DNA from: Pelomonas candidula
Lineage (GTDB): Bacteria > Pseudomonadota > Gammaproteobacteria > Burkholderiales > Burkholderiaceae_C
Direction of reading: 5' to 3'
Length of the DNA: 64,000 bases
NCBI RefSeq assembly: GCF_043555985.1
Contig: NZ_JBIGIC010000003.1
Coordinates: 372,001 to 436,000 of the forward strand
The notes beneath the pieces were generated by a model that ran no database searches, had not been told where the DNA came from, and saw only the letters and a program-made list of their open reading frames with translations. Of the stretch, positions 8,331-16,458 are shown in pieces. How positions within the stretch are numbered: the stretch's first letter is position 1; each line of letters begins with the position of its first letter. A program made the translations under genes and the position numbers.

Positions 8331-8498
8331 ATGACCTCAGCAGCACTGAAATGGATCGCCAACGGCATGATCGGCCTCGTCGTGGCCGGCACGCTGTGGA
8401 TGGCGCATGCGGTGCAGCCCGGCAGCCCGGGCGCAGTGATGGTGGCGCAGGCGGCTCCCCTGCCGGCCGAGGGCGCGTCCGCCCCCGTGCGTCGCTGA
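8331..8498 (+). CDS. Small single-pass membrane protein (55 aa)
   Basis: ATG at 8331 opens a 55-residue frame ending at 8498, directly abutting the convergent argP stop. It has one hydrophobic segment (WIANGMIGLVVAGTLWMAHAV, about residues 8-28) followed by a short alanine/proline-rich tail ending in RR. No strong ribosome-binding site is visible. The membrane segment and the exact fit before argP make it plausible, but it could be chance in GC-rich DNA. Confidence 0.4.
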   Translation: MTSAALKWIANGMIGLVVAGTLWMAHAVQPGSPGAVMVAQAAPLPAEGASAPVRR

Positions 8499-9404
8499 TC
8501 AACCCAGCGCCTTTCGGGCACCTTCGGCCAACGCCAGGCCGATCTGATCCAGCAGCGCGCCACGCGCCTGCAACTGCCATTGGTGCCAGTAGAGCGCCAC
8601 ATCGACCCCCACCTCCGGCCGCAATATCGCCAGTTGCCCCACCTCCACGAGAGGCCGCACCTGGATCTCGGGCGCCACCCCCACACCCCACCCCATCACC
8701 GCGGCAGCCACGTAGGCCTCGCTGGACGGCACGAAGCGTTCACGCAGGCGCGGCGCGCGCACGCCAAAAGCCTGTGCAATCCACTGCTGCTGGCTGTCAT
8801 CCTTGCGGTTGAAGACGAGGAACGGCGTATCGGCGAAGTTGCCGGCGTGCAGTCCGTCCGGCAGCTGTGCCGCCAGGAATCCCGGGCTGGCCACCGCCAC
8901 GTAGCGCATGACACCCAGCGCCTGCACGCGGCAGCCCTGCAGCGCCTCGGCCACGGTCGACACGCAGCCCAGCACGGCGCCCTGGCGCAGGCTGTCGTGC
9001 GTGAAGTCCTGGTCGTCGACGACGATCTCCAGCCCGTAGCCTTCGCGCAACCCCCGCTGCACCAGCGCATCCAGCGCCGGCAGCACCCAGGTCGCCAGGC
9101 TGTCCGCGTTGACGGCAATGGCCAGGCGCGACTGCGGCGCGACGCGCTCGCCGAGTTCGCGCGCCACGTCCACGCGCAGCGCCTGCAACTGGCGGGCGAA
9201 GCGCAGCAGCACCTTGCCCGCCTCGGTCAGCCGCAGCGGGCGTGAGCGCACGACCAGCGGCTGGCCGACCTGGCTCTCCAGCGAGCGCAGCCGCTGCGAC
9301 ACGGCGCTCTGTGTGATCGACAGGCGCTGGGCCGCACGCTCGAAGCCCTGTTCGTCGGCCAGCGCGGCCAGGCAGTCCAGCGCGGCGGGGTCGAAGTCGT
9401 TCAT
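8499..9404 (-). CDS. argP: LysR-family regulator ArgP (IciA/LysG type)
   Basis: 301 residues from the ATG at 9404. The N-terminal winged helix is classical LysR: QGFERAAQRLSITQSAVSQRLRSLE (about residues 19-43). The rest is the effector-binding domain. The sequence and the divergent lysE-type exporter at 9478 identify the ArgP/LysG group, which senses lysine or arginine and activates the exporter gene. A longer in-frame extension to 9638 would run through the lysE start and is not credible. The 73-bp divergent gap should contain its binding site. Confidence 0.9.
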   Translation of the reverse strand: MNDFDPAALDCLAALADEQGFERAAQRLSITQSAVSQRLRSLESQVGQPLVVRSRPLRLTEAGKVLLRFARQLQALRVDVARELGERVAPQSRLAIAVNADSLATWVLPALDALVQRGLREGYGLEIVVDDQDFTHDSLRQGAVLGCVSTVAEALQGCRVQALGVMRYVAVASPGFLAAQLPDGLHAGNFADTPFLVFNRKDDSQQQWIAQAFGVRAPRLRERFVPSSEAYVAAAVMGWGVGVAPEIQVRPLVEVGQLAILRPEVGVDVALYWHQWQLQARGALLDQIGLALAEGARKALG

Positions 9405-9477
9405 AAGACTGACTAATGTATGACGAAGAATATGAATCCTTCTTCTTGAACGGAAGGCGACTGCCGAGAATCGCCGG
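9405..9477. promoter_or_regulatory. argP-lysE divergent control region
   Basis: The only DNA between the two divergent starts is 73 bp and is much more AT-rich than its surroundings (for example GAAGAATATGAATCC). By analogy with argP-argO and lysG-lysE it should hold both promoters and the ArgP binding site. I could not place an unambiguous T-N11-A LysR box or -10 element by eye. Confidence 0.6.
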
Positions 9478-10116
9478 ATGCCCGCCGCCACGCTCGCCAC
9501 CAGCACCGCGCCCGCCGTCTTCGCGCAGGGCTGGGCGATGGGGGCCGGCCTCATCCTGGCCATCGGTGCGCAGAACGCGCTGGTGCTGCGCCAGGGCCTG
9601 CGGCGCGAGCACGTGGGCGCCGTCGTCGCGGTCTGCACGCTGTCGGACTGGCTGCTGATCGCGCTGGGCGTGTTCGGCCTGGGCGCGCTGATCCAGGGCA
9701 GCCCGCTGCTGCTGGAGGTGTTCCGCTTCGGCGGCGCGGCCTTCCTGCTGGGCTACGCGCTGCTGGCCGCCAAGCGCGCGTGGCGGCCGGCCGCCGGTCT
9801 GAGCGCCGCCGGCACGGCGAGCAGCCTGGGCGCGACGCTGTCGGCCGCCTTCGCCTTCACCTACCTGAATCCCCACGTCTACCTGGACACCGTCGTGCTG
9901 CTGGGCGGCCTGGGCGCGCGCCAGCCGCCGGAGCTGCGCGCGGCCTTCGCGCTGGGCGCCGGCGTGGCGTCGGCGATGTGGTTCAGCCTGCTGGGCTTCG
10001 GCGCCGCCGCAGCCGCACCGAAGCTGCAAAGTGCCAACACCTGGCGCGTCATCGATGCACTCGTTGCTTTGCTGATGACGGGCCTGGGTTTACAACTCCT
10101 CCTGCAACCGCTCTAG
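9478..10116 (+). CDS. LysE/ArgO-family basic amino acid exporter
   Basis: 212 residues with about six hydrophobic segments. Family signatures include GAGLILAIGAQNALVLRQGL near residues 21-40 and FTYLNPHVYLDTVVLLGG near residues 127-144. Proteins of this family export L-lysine and L-arginine (and toxic analogues) across the inner membrane. The divergent ArgP regulator supports the assignment. Length matches the family. The next gene, dadA, begins 13 bp after the stop, so exporter and amino-acid dehydrogenase may share a transcript. Confidence 0.92.
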   Translation: MPAATLATSTAPAVFAQGWAMGAGLILAIGAQNALVLRQGLRREHVGAVVAVCTLSDWLLIALGVFGLGALIQGSPLLLEVFRFGGAAFLLGYALLAAKRAWRPAAGLSAAGTASSLGATLSAAFAFTYLNPHVYLDTVVLLGGLGARQPPELRAAFALGAGVASAMWFSLLGFGAAAAAPKLQSANTWRVIDALVALLMTGLGLQLLLQPL

Positions 10117-10129
10117 GCGACACCCTCTC

Positions 10130-11407
10130 ATGAAGATCGTTGTTCTCGGCGCCGGCATCATCGGCATCGCCACCGCCTGGTACCTGCTGGACGAAGGCCA
10201 CGAGGTCGTCGTCGTCGATCGCCAGCCGGACGCTGCGCTGGAGACCAGCTTCGCTAATGGCGCGCAGATCTCGGTCAGTTTCTGCGAGCCCTGGGCCAAT
10301 GCCGGCGCGCCGTTCAAGGTGGCCAAGTGGCTGCTGCGCGACGACTCGCCGCTGCTGTTCCGCCCCCGGCTGGACCCCAACCAGTGGCGCTGGGGCCTGG
10401 CCTTCCTGATGCAGTGCACGAACGCCGCGTTCGAGCGCAATGTCGAGGAGCTGGTGCAGCTGGGCCGCTACTCGCACGAGTCGCTGAAGGCGCTGGTGGC
10501 GAGCACGGGGATCGAATACGAGCGGCTGGAGCGCGGCATCCTGCACTTCTTCTCCAGCCAGGCCGACTACGACAACGGCGCCAGCGGCGCCGAGATCATG
10601 CGCCGCCACGGCGTGGACCGCCGCGTGCTGACCCGCGACGAGGTGCTCAAGGTGGAGCCGGCGCTGGCGGGCTTCGGCGCGCATGTCTACGGCGGCACCT
10701 ACACGCCCAGCGACGAGAGCGGCGATGCCAAGGTCTTCACGCAGAAGCTCGCCCAGCTGTGCGCGGCGCGCGGTGCGCAGTTCCTGTACGAGCACGACAT
10801 CCTGGGCCTGCAGCGCGTTGGCGACGGCATAGAAGCCGTGCGGATCGCCGACGTGCGCAGCGGCGAGCGCAAGACCTTGAAGGCCGACGCCTTCGTCGCC
10901 GCGATGGGCTCGTACACGCCCGCGCTGGTACAGCCGCTGGGCGAGCACCTGAACATCTACCCGGCCAAGGGCTATTCGGCCACGCTGCGGCTGAAGCGGC
11001 CCGAGGCGGCCAGCGTAGTCAGCCTGCTGGACGACAGCCGCAAGATCGCGATCTCGCGCCTGGGCGACCACATCCGCATCGCCGGCACGGCAGAGCTGTC
11101 CGGCTTCGACCTGAACCTCACGTCACCCACGGCCCGCGTGCGCTGCGCGGCGCTCGTCAAGCGCTACGAGGAGCTCTTCCCGGGTGTAGCCGACACGAGC
11201 GAGCCGAACTTCTGGACCGGCCTGCGCCCGAGCACGCCGACCAACATCCCCTACATCGGCCGCAGCACGAAGGCTCGCAACCTGTGGCTCAACGCCGGCC
11301 ACGGCACGCTGGGCTGGACGCACGGTGCCGGCTCGGGCCGGGCGATGGCCGAGCTGATCGCGGGCCGCAGGCCGGCCATGCAGTTCGGCTTCTACGGCAG
11401 CGTCTGA
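10130..11407 (+). CDS. dadA: D-amino acid dehydrogenase, small subunit
   Basis: 425 residues. The FAD-binding Rossmann motif is at the very N-terminus (VVLGAGIIGIATAWYL, then VVVVDRQ), followed by FANGAQISVSFCEPWANAGAP, a DadA signature. The C-terminal FAD region shows WTGLRPSTPTNIPYIG and LNAGHGTLGWTHGAGSGRAMAEL. DadA oxidises D-amino acids (D-alanine above all) to 2-oxo acids and passes electrons to the respiratory chain at the inner membrane. No alanine racemase gene is adjacent. It follows lysE by 13 bp and its stop abuts the convergent prsT stop with no gap. Confidence 0.95.
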   Translation: MKIVVLGAGIIGIATAWYLLDEGHEVVVVDRQPDAALETSFANGAQISVSFCEPWANAGAPFKVAKWLLRDDSPLLFRPRLDPNQWRWGLAFLMQCTNAAFERNVEELVQLGRYSHESLKALVASTGIEYERLERGILHFFSSQADYDNGASGAEIMRRHGVDRRVLTRDEVLKVEPALAGFGAHVYGGTYTPSDESGDAKVFTQKLAQLCAARGAQFLYEHDILGLQRVGDGIEAVRIADVRSGERKTLKADAFVAAMGSYTPALVQPLGEHLNIYPAKGYSATLRLKRPEAASVVSLLDDSRKIAISRLGDHIRIAGTAELSGFDLNLTSPTARVRCAALVKRYEELFPGVADTSEPNFWTGLRPSTPTNIPYIGRSTKARNLWLNAGHGTLGWTHGAGSGRAMAELIAGRRPAMQFGFYGSV

Positions 11408-14194
11408 TCAAAGCGTCTTCAGCAGCGCCTCGACTTCCTTCTGCTGCGGGAACTTCGAGCCCAGCTTGGCCAGGCTCTGCAGTTCCGTCTTGGCCCCGGC
11501 CTTGTCGCCGGACTGCAGCAGGATCTGCGCGAGGTTGAGCCGGTAGCTGGGTTGGTCGGGCTGGTCGCCGATCAGTTGGCGCTGCTGGCTGATGGCCTTG
11601 CTGAAATCCTTCTCGTTGGCCAGCACGGTGGCGTAGGTGTCGCGCAGTGCGCCGTCATCGGGGTTGAGCTTGAGGCCGCGCTCGGCCAGCTCGCGCGCCC
11701 CCGGCTTGCCGGCCTTGCTGCGCAGCCAGGCGACGTTGTTGATCAGCGGGATGGCATCGGGGCTGCGCTTGAGCAGAGCCTCGTAACGGGCCAGCGCGCC
11801 CTCCGTGTCGCCGCGTGCCAGCGTCAGGTCGGCTGTAGCGGTCATGAAGGTCATGTCCTGCGGGTGCGCCGCCTGCCACTGGCTCTCGAAGGCCAGTGCC
11901 TCGTCGCGCTTCTTGGCGTTCAGCAGCACGGCGAACAGGCGCACCGCGGCGTCACCCGGTTCCGGCAGCGCGCTGGCCTTGCGCAGCAACGCAATGGCGG
12001 CGTCGTTGTGCTGGCGGCTCAGCTCGACATCGGCCTCGGTGACCAGTGCGAAGGCCTCGCGCGGGTACTTCTTCTGGCGTTCGTGCAGCGCAGCGATGGC
12101 CTCGTCGGCACGCCCCTGGCGCACGGTCAGCTGGATCAGCAGGCGCTGGGCCACGAGCGAGCCCGGTTCGGCCTCCAGCGCGCGCTTGACCTCGCGCTCG
12201 GCGCCCGCGTAGTCCTTCTCGATGACCCGCAGCTGCGCCAGGCCCAGCCACCCGAAAGCACGCGTGGGCGCCAGCGACGTCAGCCGCGTGTAGGTCTTGC
12301 CGGCCTGGGCCTTGTCGCCGCTGGCGAGTTGGGTGCGCGCCAGGCGCTCCAGCAGGTCGGGGTTGAGCGGCTGGGCGGCCGAGGCTTCCTGCGCGGCCTG
12401 CGCGGCGGCGGCGGTGTTGCCCAGGCGCAGCTGGTGGTCGATCAACGCCAGGCGCAGGCCCACCTCGTTGGGCTCCTCGCGCACGGCGGTGGACAGCACC
12501 TCGGTCACGCGCGCCATCGGTGCCCGCGTCTGCACCAGCAGTTCGGCCAGGGCCAGGCGGGCCTGGGGTGAATGCGCCTGGCTGGCGATGAAGGCCTCCA
12601 GCCGCTTGATGGCCGCGTCGCTATGCTGCGCCTGCAGGTCGATGGCCACGAGGCCCAGCACGGCCGGCAGGTAGCCGGCATCGGTCTTGAGCGCGGCGTC
12701 GAAGGCGGCCTGCGCGGCGGCCGTGTCCTTGCGCACGAGCTGGATGCGCCCACGCAGCCCGTTCGGGATCGGGCTGTCCTTCATCTTGGGCGCCAGCTTG
12801 TCGATGGCGGCCAGCGCACCGGTCAGGTCCTGCCGGCGCATCAGCGTGTTGACGACCATCAGGTCATAGCTGCTGCCGCTGTCCTTGGCGGCGAGCTCGC
12901 GCAGCTGGTTCAGCGCCGCGTCGGCCTTGGCACGGCCGGCAGCGCCGGGCGCCGCGGTGTCGCGGGCGATGGCGGTCAGCGCCAGCGCGGCCTGGGTCTT
13001 GGCATCGTCGGGACGCAGCTTGGCGGCGGCGCCGAAGTACTGGTCGGCCCCCTCGAAATTGCCCTGCATCAGCTGCGCCTTGCCGGCCAGCAGCAGCGTC
13101 TCGGCGTCGGCCTTGCCGCTCTCCAGCACCGGGCGCAGCGTCTCCAGCGTCTTGGCCGGCGCGCGGGTCTGCAGCTGCAACGAGGCGAACTGGCGGCGCA
13201 GGCCGGCGTCCTCGGGCGCGAGCTTGACGGCCTGGTTCAGCAGGTTCTCGGCGTCGGCCAGCTCGCCCAGCTGCTGGTGGGCCCCCGCGGCCAGACGCAG
13301 CAGCGGCAGGTAGCTGGGCATGACCTTGAGCAGCGGCAGCGCCAGCTCCTTGGCCTTGGCGGCGTCGTTGCGGGCCAGCGCCAGTTGCGCCTGCAGGAAG
13401 CGGCCCTGCGGCTTCTTGGCCAGCGCCGGCGGCATGCCGTCGATGAGCTTGGCAGCCGCGTCGAGCTGCTGGCGCCCGAAGGCCAGGCGCACCAGCAGCG
13501 AGCGGGCTTCGTAGTTGCCCGGGTCCAGGTCCAGCACCCGGGCCAGCAGCGGTTCGGCTTCATCGACCTTGCCGCGCGCCAGCAGCACCTCGGCCTTGAG
13601 CTGCAACGCCTTGTAGGCCTTGGGCGAGCGCTGCAGCAGTTCGTCCAGCGCGGCCAGGGCTTCGTCGGGGAAGCCGCCGGCCAGCTTGGTGCGGGCGTTG
13701 GCGATGACGGCACCTTCGGAGTCCGGCGCCAGCTGCAGGGCCCGCGCGGCGGCCACCTTGGCCAGCGGCAGGTTGCCTTCGACGAGGAAGGCCTGCGTCA
13801 GGTGCTGCTGCAACGTCGACATGGCCTGCGGATCGGCCAGGCTCTGATCGGCGAACTCGCCGATGACCTTGCGCGACTGGCCCGAGTTCAGCAGCGTCTG
13901 CGCCAGCAGCGGCACCAGCTCGTCGCGCGGCGCGCCCTTCTCCAGCGCGCGGCGCAGCTCGATCTCGGCGCCGGCCAGGTCGCCGGACTCCAGCAGCATC
14001 TTGCCGAGTAGATGGCGGCCCTGGGCGCTCTCGGGGTTCTTCTGGAGCAGGTTCTTCAGCTCGATGATGGCGCCCGCCGCGTCCTTCTGCTCGATGCGTT
14101 TCTGCGCGGCGGCGAGCATGTCCTGCTCGGAGCGTTGGCTGCAGGCGGCCAGGGCGGCAGCCAGAAGGATCGGGGCGAAATAGCGCGTCTTCAT
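11408..14194 (-). CDS. prsT: TPR-repeat lipoprotein, PrsT type (PEP-CTERM/exosortase system)
   Basis: 928 residues. The signal ends in a lipobox (LAAALAACSQ), so an outer-membrane or periplasmic lipoprotein is expected. Nearly all the rest is tandem tetratricopeptide repeats, beginning with AAQKRIEQKDAAGAIIELKNLL, a start typical of PrsT. Length and repeat content match the PrsT family, which normally sits in exosortase A (EpsH/XrtA) exopolysaccharide loci. No exosortase, PEP-CTERM protein or glycosyltransferase is present in this window, so the gene is an outlier here. It could also be a more general TPR lipoprotein. It is divergent from the Hsp70 gene with a 95-bp gap. Confidence 0.8.
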   Translation of the reverse strand: MKTRYFAPILLAAALAACSQRSEQDMLAAAQKRIEQKDAAGAIIELKNLLQKNPESAQGRHLLGKMLLESGDLAGAEIELRRALEKGAPRDELVPLLAQTLLNSGQSRKVIGEFADQSLADPQAMSTLQQHLTQAFLVEGNLPLAKVAAARALQLAPDSEGAVIANARTKLAGGFPDEALAALDELLQRSPKAYKALQLKAEVLLARGKVDEAEPLLARVLDLDPGNYEARSLLVRLAFGRQQLDAAAKLIDGMPPALAKKPQGRFLQAQLALARNDAAKAKELALPLLKVMPSYLPLLRLAAGAHQQLGELADAENLLNQAVKLAPEDAGLRRQFASLQLQTRAPAKTLETLRPVLESGKADAETLLLAGKAQLMQGNFEGADQYFGAAAKLRPDDAKTQAALALTAIARDTAAPGAAGRAKADAALNQLRELAAKDSGSSYDLMVVNTLMRRQDLTGALAAIDKLAPKMKDSPIPNGLRGRIQLVRKDTAAAQAAFDAALKTDAGYLPAVLGLVAIDLQAQHSDAAIKRLEAFIASQAHSPQARLALAELLVQTRAPMARVTEVLSTAVREEPNEVGLRLALIDHQLRLGNTAAAAQAAQEASAAQPLNPDLLERLARTQLASGDKAQAGKTYTRLTSLAPTRAFGWLGLAQLRVIEKDYAGAEREVKRALEAEPGSLVAQRLLIQLTVRQGRADEAIAALHERQKKYPREAFALVTEADVELSRQHNDAAIALLRKASALPEPGDAAVRLFAVLLNAKKRDEALAFESQWQAAHPQDMTFMTATADLTLARGDTEGALARYEALLKRSPDAIPLINNVAWLRSKAGKPGARELAERGLKLNPDDGALRDTYATVLANEKDFSKAISQQRQLIGDQPDQPSYRLNLAQILLQSGDKAGAKTELQSLAKLGSKFPQQKEVEALLKTL

Positions 14195-14289
14195 CGTGTC
14201 TCCGGAAACAGGCGCGCGATTGTGTTCCTAGAATGCCCCGCCCTTCTCAGGGCTGGCCACCAGGCCGGCCAGATGACACGAAACGCGCC

Positions 14290-15579
14290 ATGAATGCCGC
14301 ACCTGCTTTTTGCGCCATCGACTTCGGCACGTCGAATTCCGCCGTCGCAGTCCCCGACACCGCCTCGGCCATGCGCCTGGTCGAGCTGGAACCGGGCCAG
14401 CGCACCATGCCCACCGCCGTCTTCTACTTCGCCGAGGGCCGGCACGACGCCGACGGTCCGCCGCGCGCCTTCGGCCGCGCCGCCGTGGCCGCCTACATCG
14501 AGGGCCACGACGGCCGGCTGATGCGCTCGATGAAGAGCATCCTCGGCTCGCCGCTGATCGACCAGACCACCGACGTCGGCGGAGGCCGCGGCGCCAAGTA
14601 CTCGGACATCGTCTCGGGCTACCTGAAGCGCCTGCGCCGCCTGGCCGGCGAGCCGACACGCGCCGTGCTGGGCAGGCCGGTGTTCTTCGTCGACGGCGAG
14701 CCCGAGCGCGACGCCACGGCCCAGGCCCAGCTCGAAGCCTGCGCCCGCGCGGTGGGATTCCACGAAGTGCACTTCCAGTACGAACCCATCGCCGCGGCGT
14801 TCGATTTCGAGCAGCAGGCCATCCGCGAAGGCAAGGGCGAGCAGATCGTGCTGGTGGCCGACATCGGCGGCGGCACGAGCGACTTCTCCATCGTGCGCGT
14901 CGGCCCCGAACGTGTGCAACGGCTGGCGCGCCGCGACGACATCCTCGCCAGCCACGGCGTGCACATCGCCGGCACCGACTTCGACCGCCACATCGAGCTG
15001 GCCGGCCTGCTGCAGGAGTTCGGCTACCGCGCGACGGGCCCGACCGGACGCGAAGTCCCCAGCGGCATCTACTTCGACCTCGCCACCTGGCACCTCATCA
15101 ACACCTGCTACTCGCCGCTGCGCGTGGCCGAGTGGCGCGGCATGAAGAGCTGGTTCAACGACGTGCGCCAGCACGCGCGGCTGATGACGGTGCTGGAAGA
15201 CCGCCTGGGCCATGAGCTGGCAGCGCGCGCCGAGGGCGCCAAGATCGCCATCTCCGGCGGCGCCGACACGACGGTGGACCTGAGCCACGTCGAGCTCGGC
15301 CTCGTGCTGCCGCTGAGCGAGAAAACCGCCGTCGACGCGCTGCGCGCTGACCTGGACCGCATCATCTCGACCGCCCACGAGACCGTCGCGCTGGCCGGCC
15401 TGAAGGTCGAACAGATCGACGCGCTCTACTTCACCGGCGGCTCGACCGGGCTGCGGCTGCTGGTGGACGGCATGGCCGCCGGCTTCCCCGGCGCGGCACG
15501 CGTCACCGGCGACCGGTTTGCCTCGGTCGCGACCGGCCTGGGCTTGCACGCCCAGCGCCTGTTTGCGCCGGCGCATTGA
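14290..15579 (+). CDS. Hsp70-family protein, YegD-like
   Basis: 429 residues from the ATG at 14290, chosen because the actin-like phosphate-1 motif CAIDFGTSNSAVAVPD then sits near residue 7 as usual. Phosphate-2 is VADIGGGTSDFSIV (about residue 193) and the adenosine motif is FTGGSTGLRLLVDGM (about residue 382). The nucleotide-binding domain is complete, but the substrate-binding and lid domains of DnaK are missing, which is normal for YegD-like proteins. The function is not established; a cytoplasmic chaperone-like ATPase is expected. Its last 77 bp overlap the reading frame of the UPF0149 gene on the other strand. Confidence 0.88.
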   Translation: MNAAPAFCAIDFGTSNSAVAVPDTASAMRLVELEPGQRTMPTAVFYFAEGRHDADGPPRAFGRAAVAAYIEGHDGRLMRSMKSILGSPLIDQTTDVGGGRGAKYSDIVSGYLKRLRRLAGEPTRAVLGRPVFFVDGEPERDATAQAQLEACARAVGFHEVHFQYEPIAAAFDFEQQAIREGKGEQIVLVADIGGGTSDFSIVRVGPERVQRLARRDDILASHGVHIAGTDFDRHIELAGLLQEFGYRATGPTGREVPSGIYFDLATWHLINTCYSPLRVAEWRGMKSWFNDVRQHARLMTVLEDRLGHELAARAEGAKIAISGGADTTVDLSHVELGLVLPLSEKTAVDALRADLDRIISTAHETVALAGLKVEQIDALYFTGGSTGLRLLVDGMAAGFPGAARVTGDRFASVATGLGLHAQRLFAPAH

Positions 15580-16234
15580 CGCCCCCGCGGCCGGGCTCGC
15601 CCGGCCTGCCTCCCGAGGGAGCGCGGGCATCCTGGGAGCGGCCCGGCGATGCCCGGAGCGGCCGTGACACGTCAGCCAGCATCAGCACCGCGCTGACCAG
15701 GCCTTCCACGGCCTCCTCCAGGTCGGCCGGCGGCTCCAGCGACTCGATCTCCTCCAGCAGCGCGTCGGCGTCCTCGAGGTCGTCGGGGTCCAGGTGCAGG
15801 TAGATCGCGGCCAGCGGCTCCAGCAGCGGCTCCTCGGGCAGGCGCATCAGCGCCGGGTGCGCGTCCAGCGCGTGGGCGAAGCCGGCCACCCAGGGCAGCA
15901 CGGTCTCGCTGGGGTCGGCATCGTCATCGAGCTCGAAGATCCACGGGTCGAACCACTGCCGGCCGGCGATGGCGACGTTGAGCTCCTTGTGGCGGCGGCG
16001 CAGCAGTGCCAGCAGCTCGTCATCGACGCGCTGCGGCGTCGGCCTTCCCTCGCTGTCCAGGATGGGCGGCAGCCACGCGCCCAGCGGCACGGCCTCGGGC
16101 TGCAGCAGCACGCCGCAGAGGTAGCCGTCCAGCATGCTGACGTCCAGCGGCTCCAGCGGCGCAGGCAGCGCATCCAGCAGCGCCTGCAGGCGGTCGAGGT
16201 CGTCTTCGGAGAGGGCTTCGGGGGCGTGGTTCAT
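15503..16234 (-). CDS. UPF0149/YecA-family protein with a repeat-derived tail
   Basis: 243 residues as read. Residues 1 to about 185 match the UPF0149 family (MLDGYLCGVLLQPE, WFDPWIFELDDDAD, LPWVAGFAHAL), a cytoplasmic family of unknown function. The last 50-odd residues are low-complexity arginine/glycine/proline and come from DNA that contains a fragment of the interspersed repeat also found at 21836 and 28859, plus 77 bp of the Hsp70 3' end. The family would be expected to end near residue 190, so the original stop was probably lost and the tail is readthrough. The N-terminal call is firm; the true C-terminus is uncertain. Confidence 0.75.
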   Translation of the reverse strand: MNHAPEALSEDDLDRLQALLDALPAPLEPLDVSMLDGYLCGVLLQPEAVPLGAWLPPILDSEGRPTPQRVDDELLALLRRRHKELNVAIAGRQWFDPWIFELDDDADPSETVLPWVAGFAHALDAHPALMRLPEEPLLEPLAAIYLHLDPDDLEDADALLEEIESLEPPADLEEAVEGLVSAVLMLADVSRPLRASPGRSQDARAPSGGRPGEPGRGGVNAPAQTGAGRASPGRSRPRQTGRR

Positions 16235-16269
16235 CGTCGAATTATCGATAAGGTGTCGTGAATAGTGCC

Positions 16270-16368
16270 CGCCTGCAAGGCGGACTGCCGCCTACATTGG
16301 TGGTCCCAACGACGCCCTCTCACTCGAGGGCTTGAAGACCCGGCAGCCCGCTGACCGGGTCTTTTTTT
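16270..16368 (+). ncRNA. Candidate small RNA ending in an intrinsic terminator
   Basis: Three consecutive hairpins occur on the plus strand: GGCGG-ACTG-CCGCC (16279-16292), GCCCTC-TCACTC-GAGGGC (16314-16331), and a strong terminator stem with a T-run (16335-16368). The region lies between two divergent genes, so no plus-strand gene ends here: the nearest plus-strand stop upstream is at 15579, on the far side of the yecA-like gene. A terminator in this place implies its own short transcript of about 100 nt. The promoter is unclear (possible -10 AATAGT at 16261). No family is recognised. Confidence 0.45.
16335..16368 (+). terminator. Intrinsic terminator in a divergent gap
   Basis: AAGACCCGG pairs with CCGGGTCTT across an 11-nt loop and is followed by a run of T ending at 16368. 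It is a textbook rho-independent terminator and works only in the plus direction, because the minus direction has no T-run. Confidence 0.85.
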
Positions 16369-16458
16369 ATGTATCTCCCGGGCTTGCCGTGAAGGCTGTC
16401 GCGGACGTGGTGGCGCCACCAGGCGCCGTCGGCGCACATCGCGCCCATACTTGAAACC

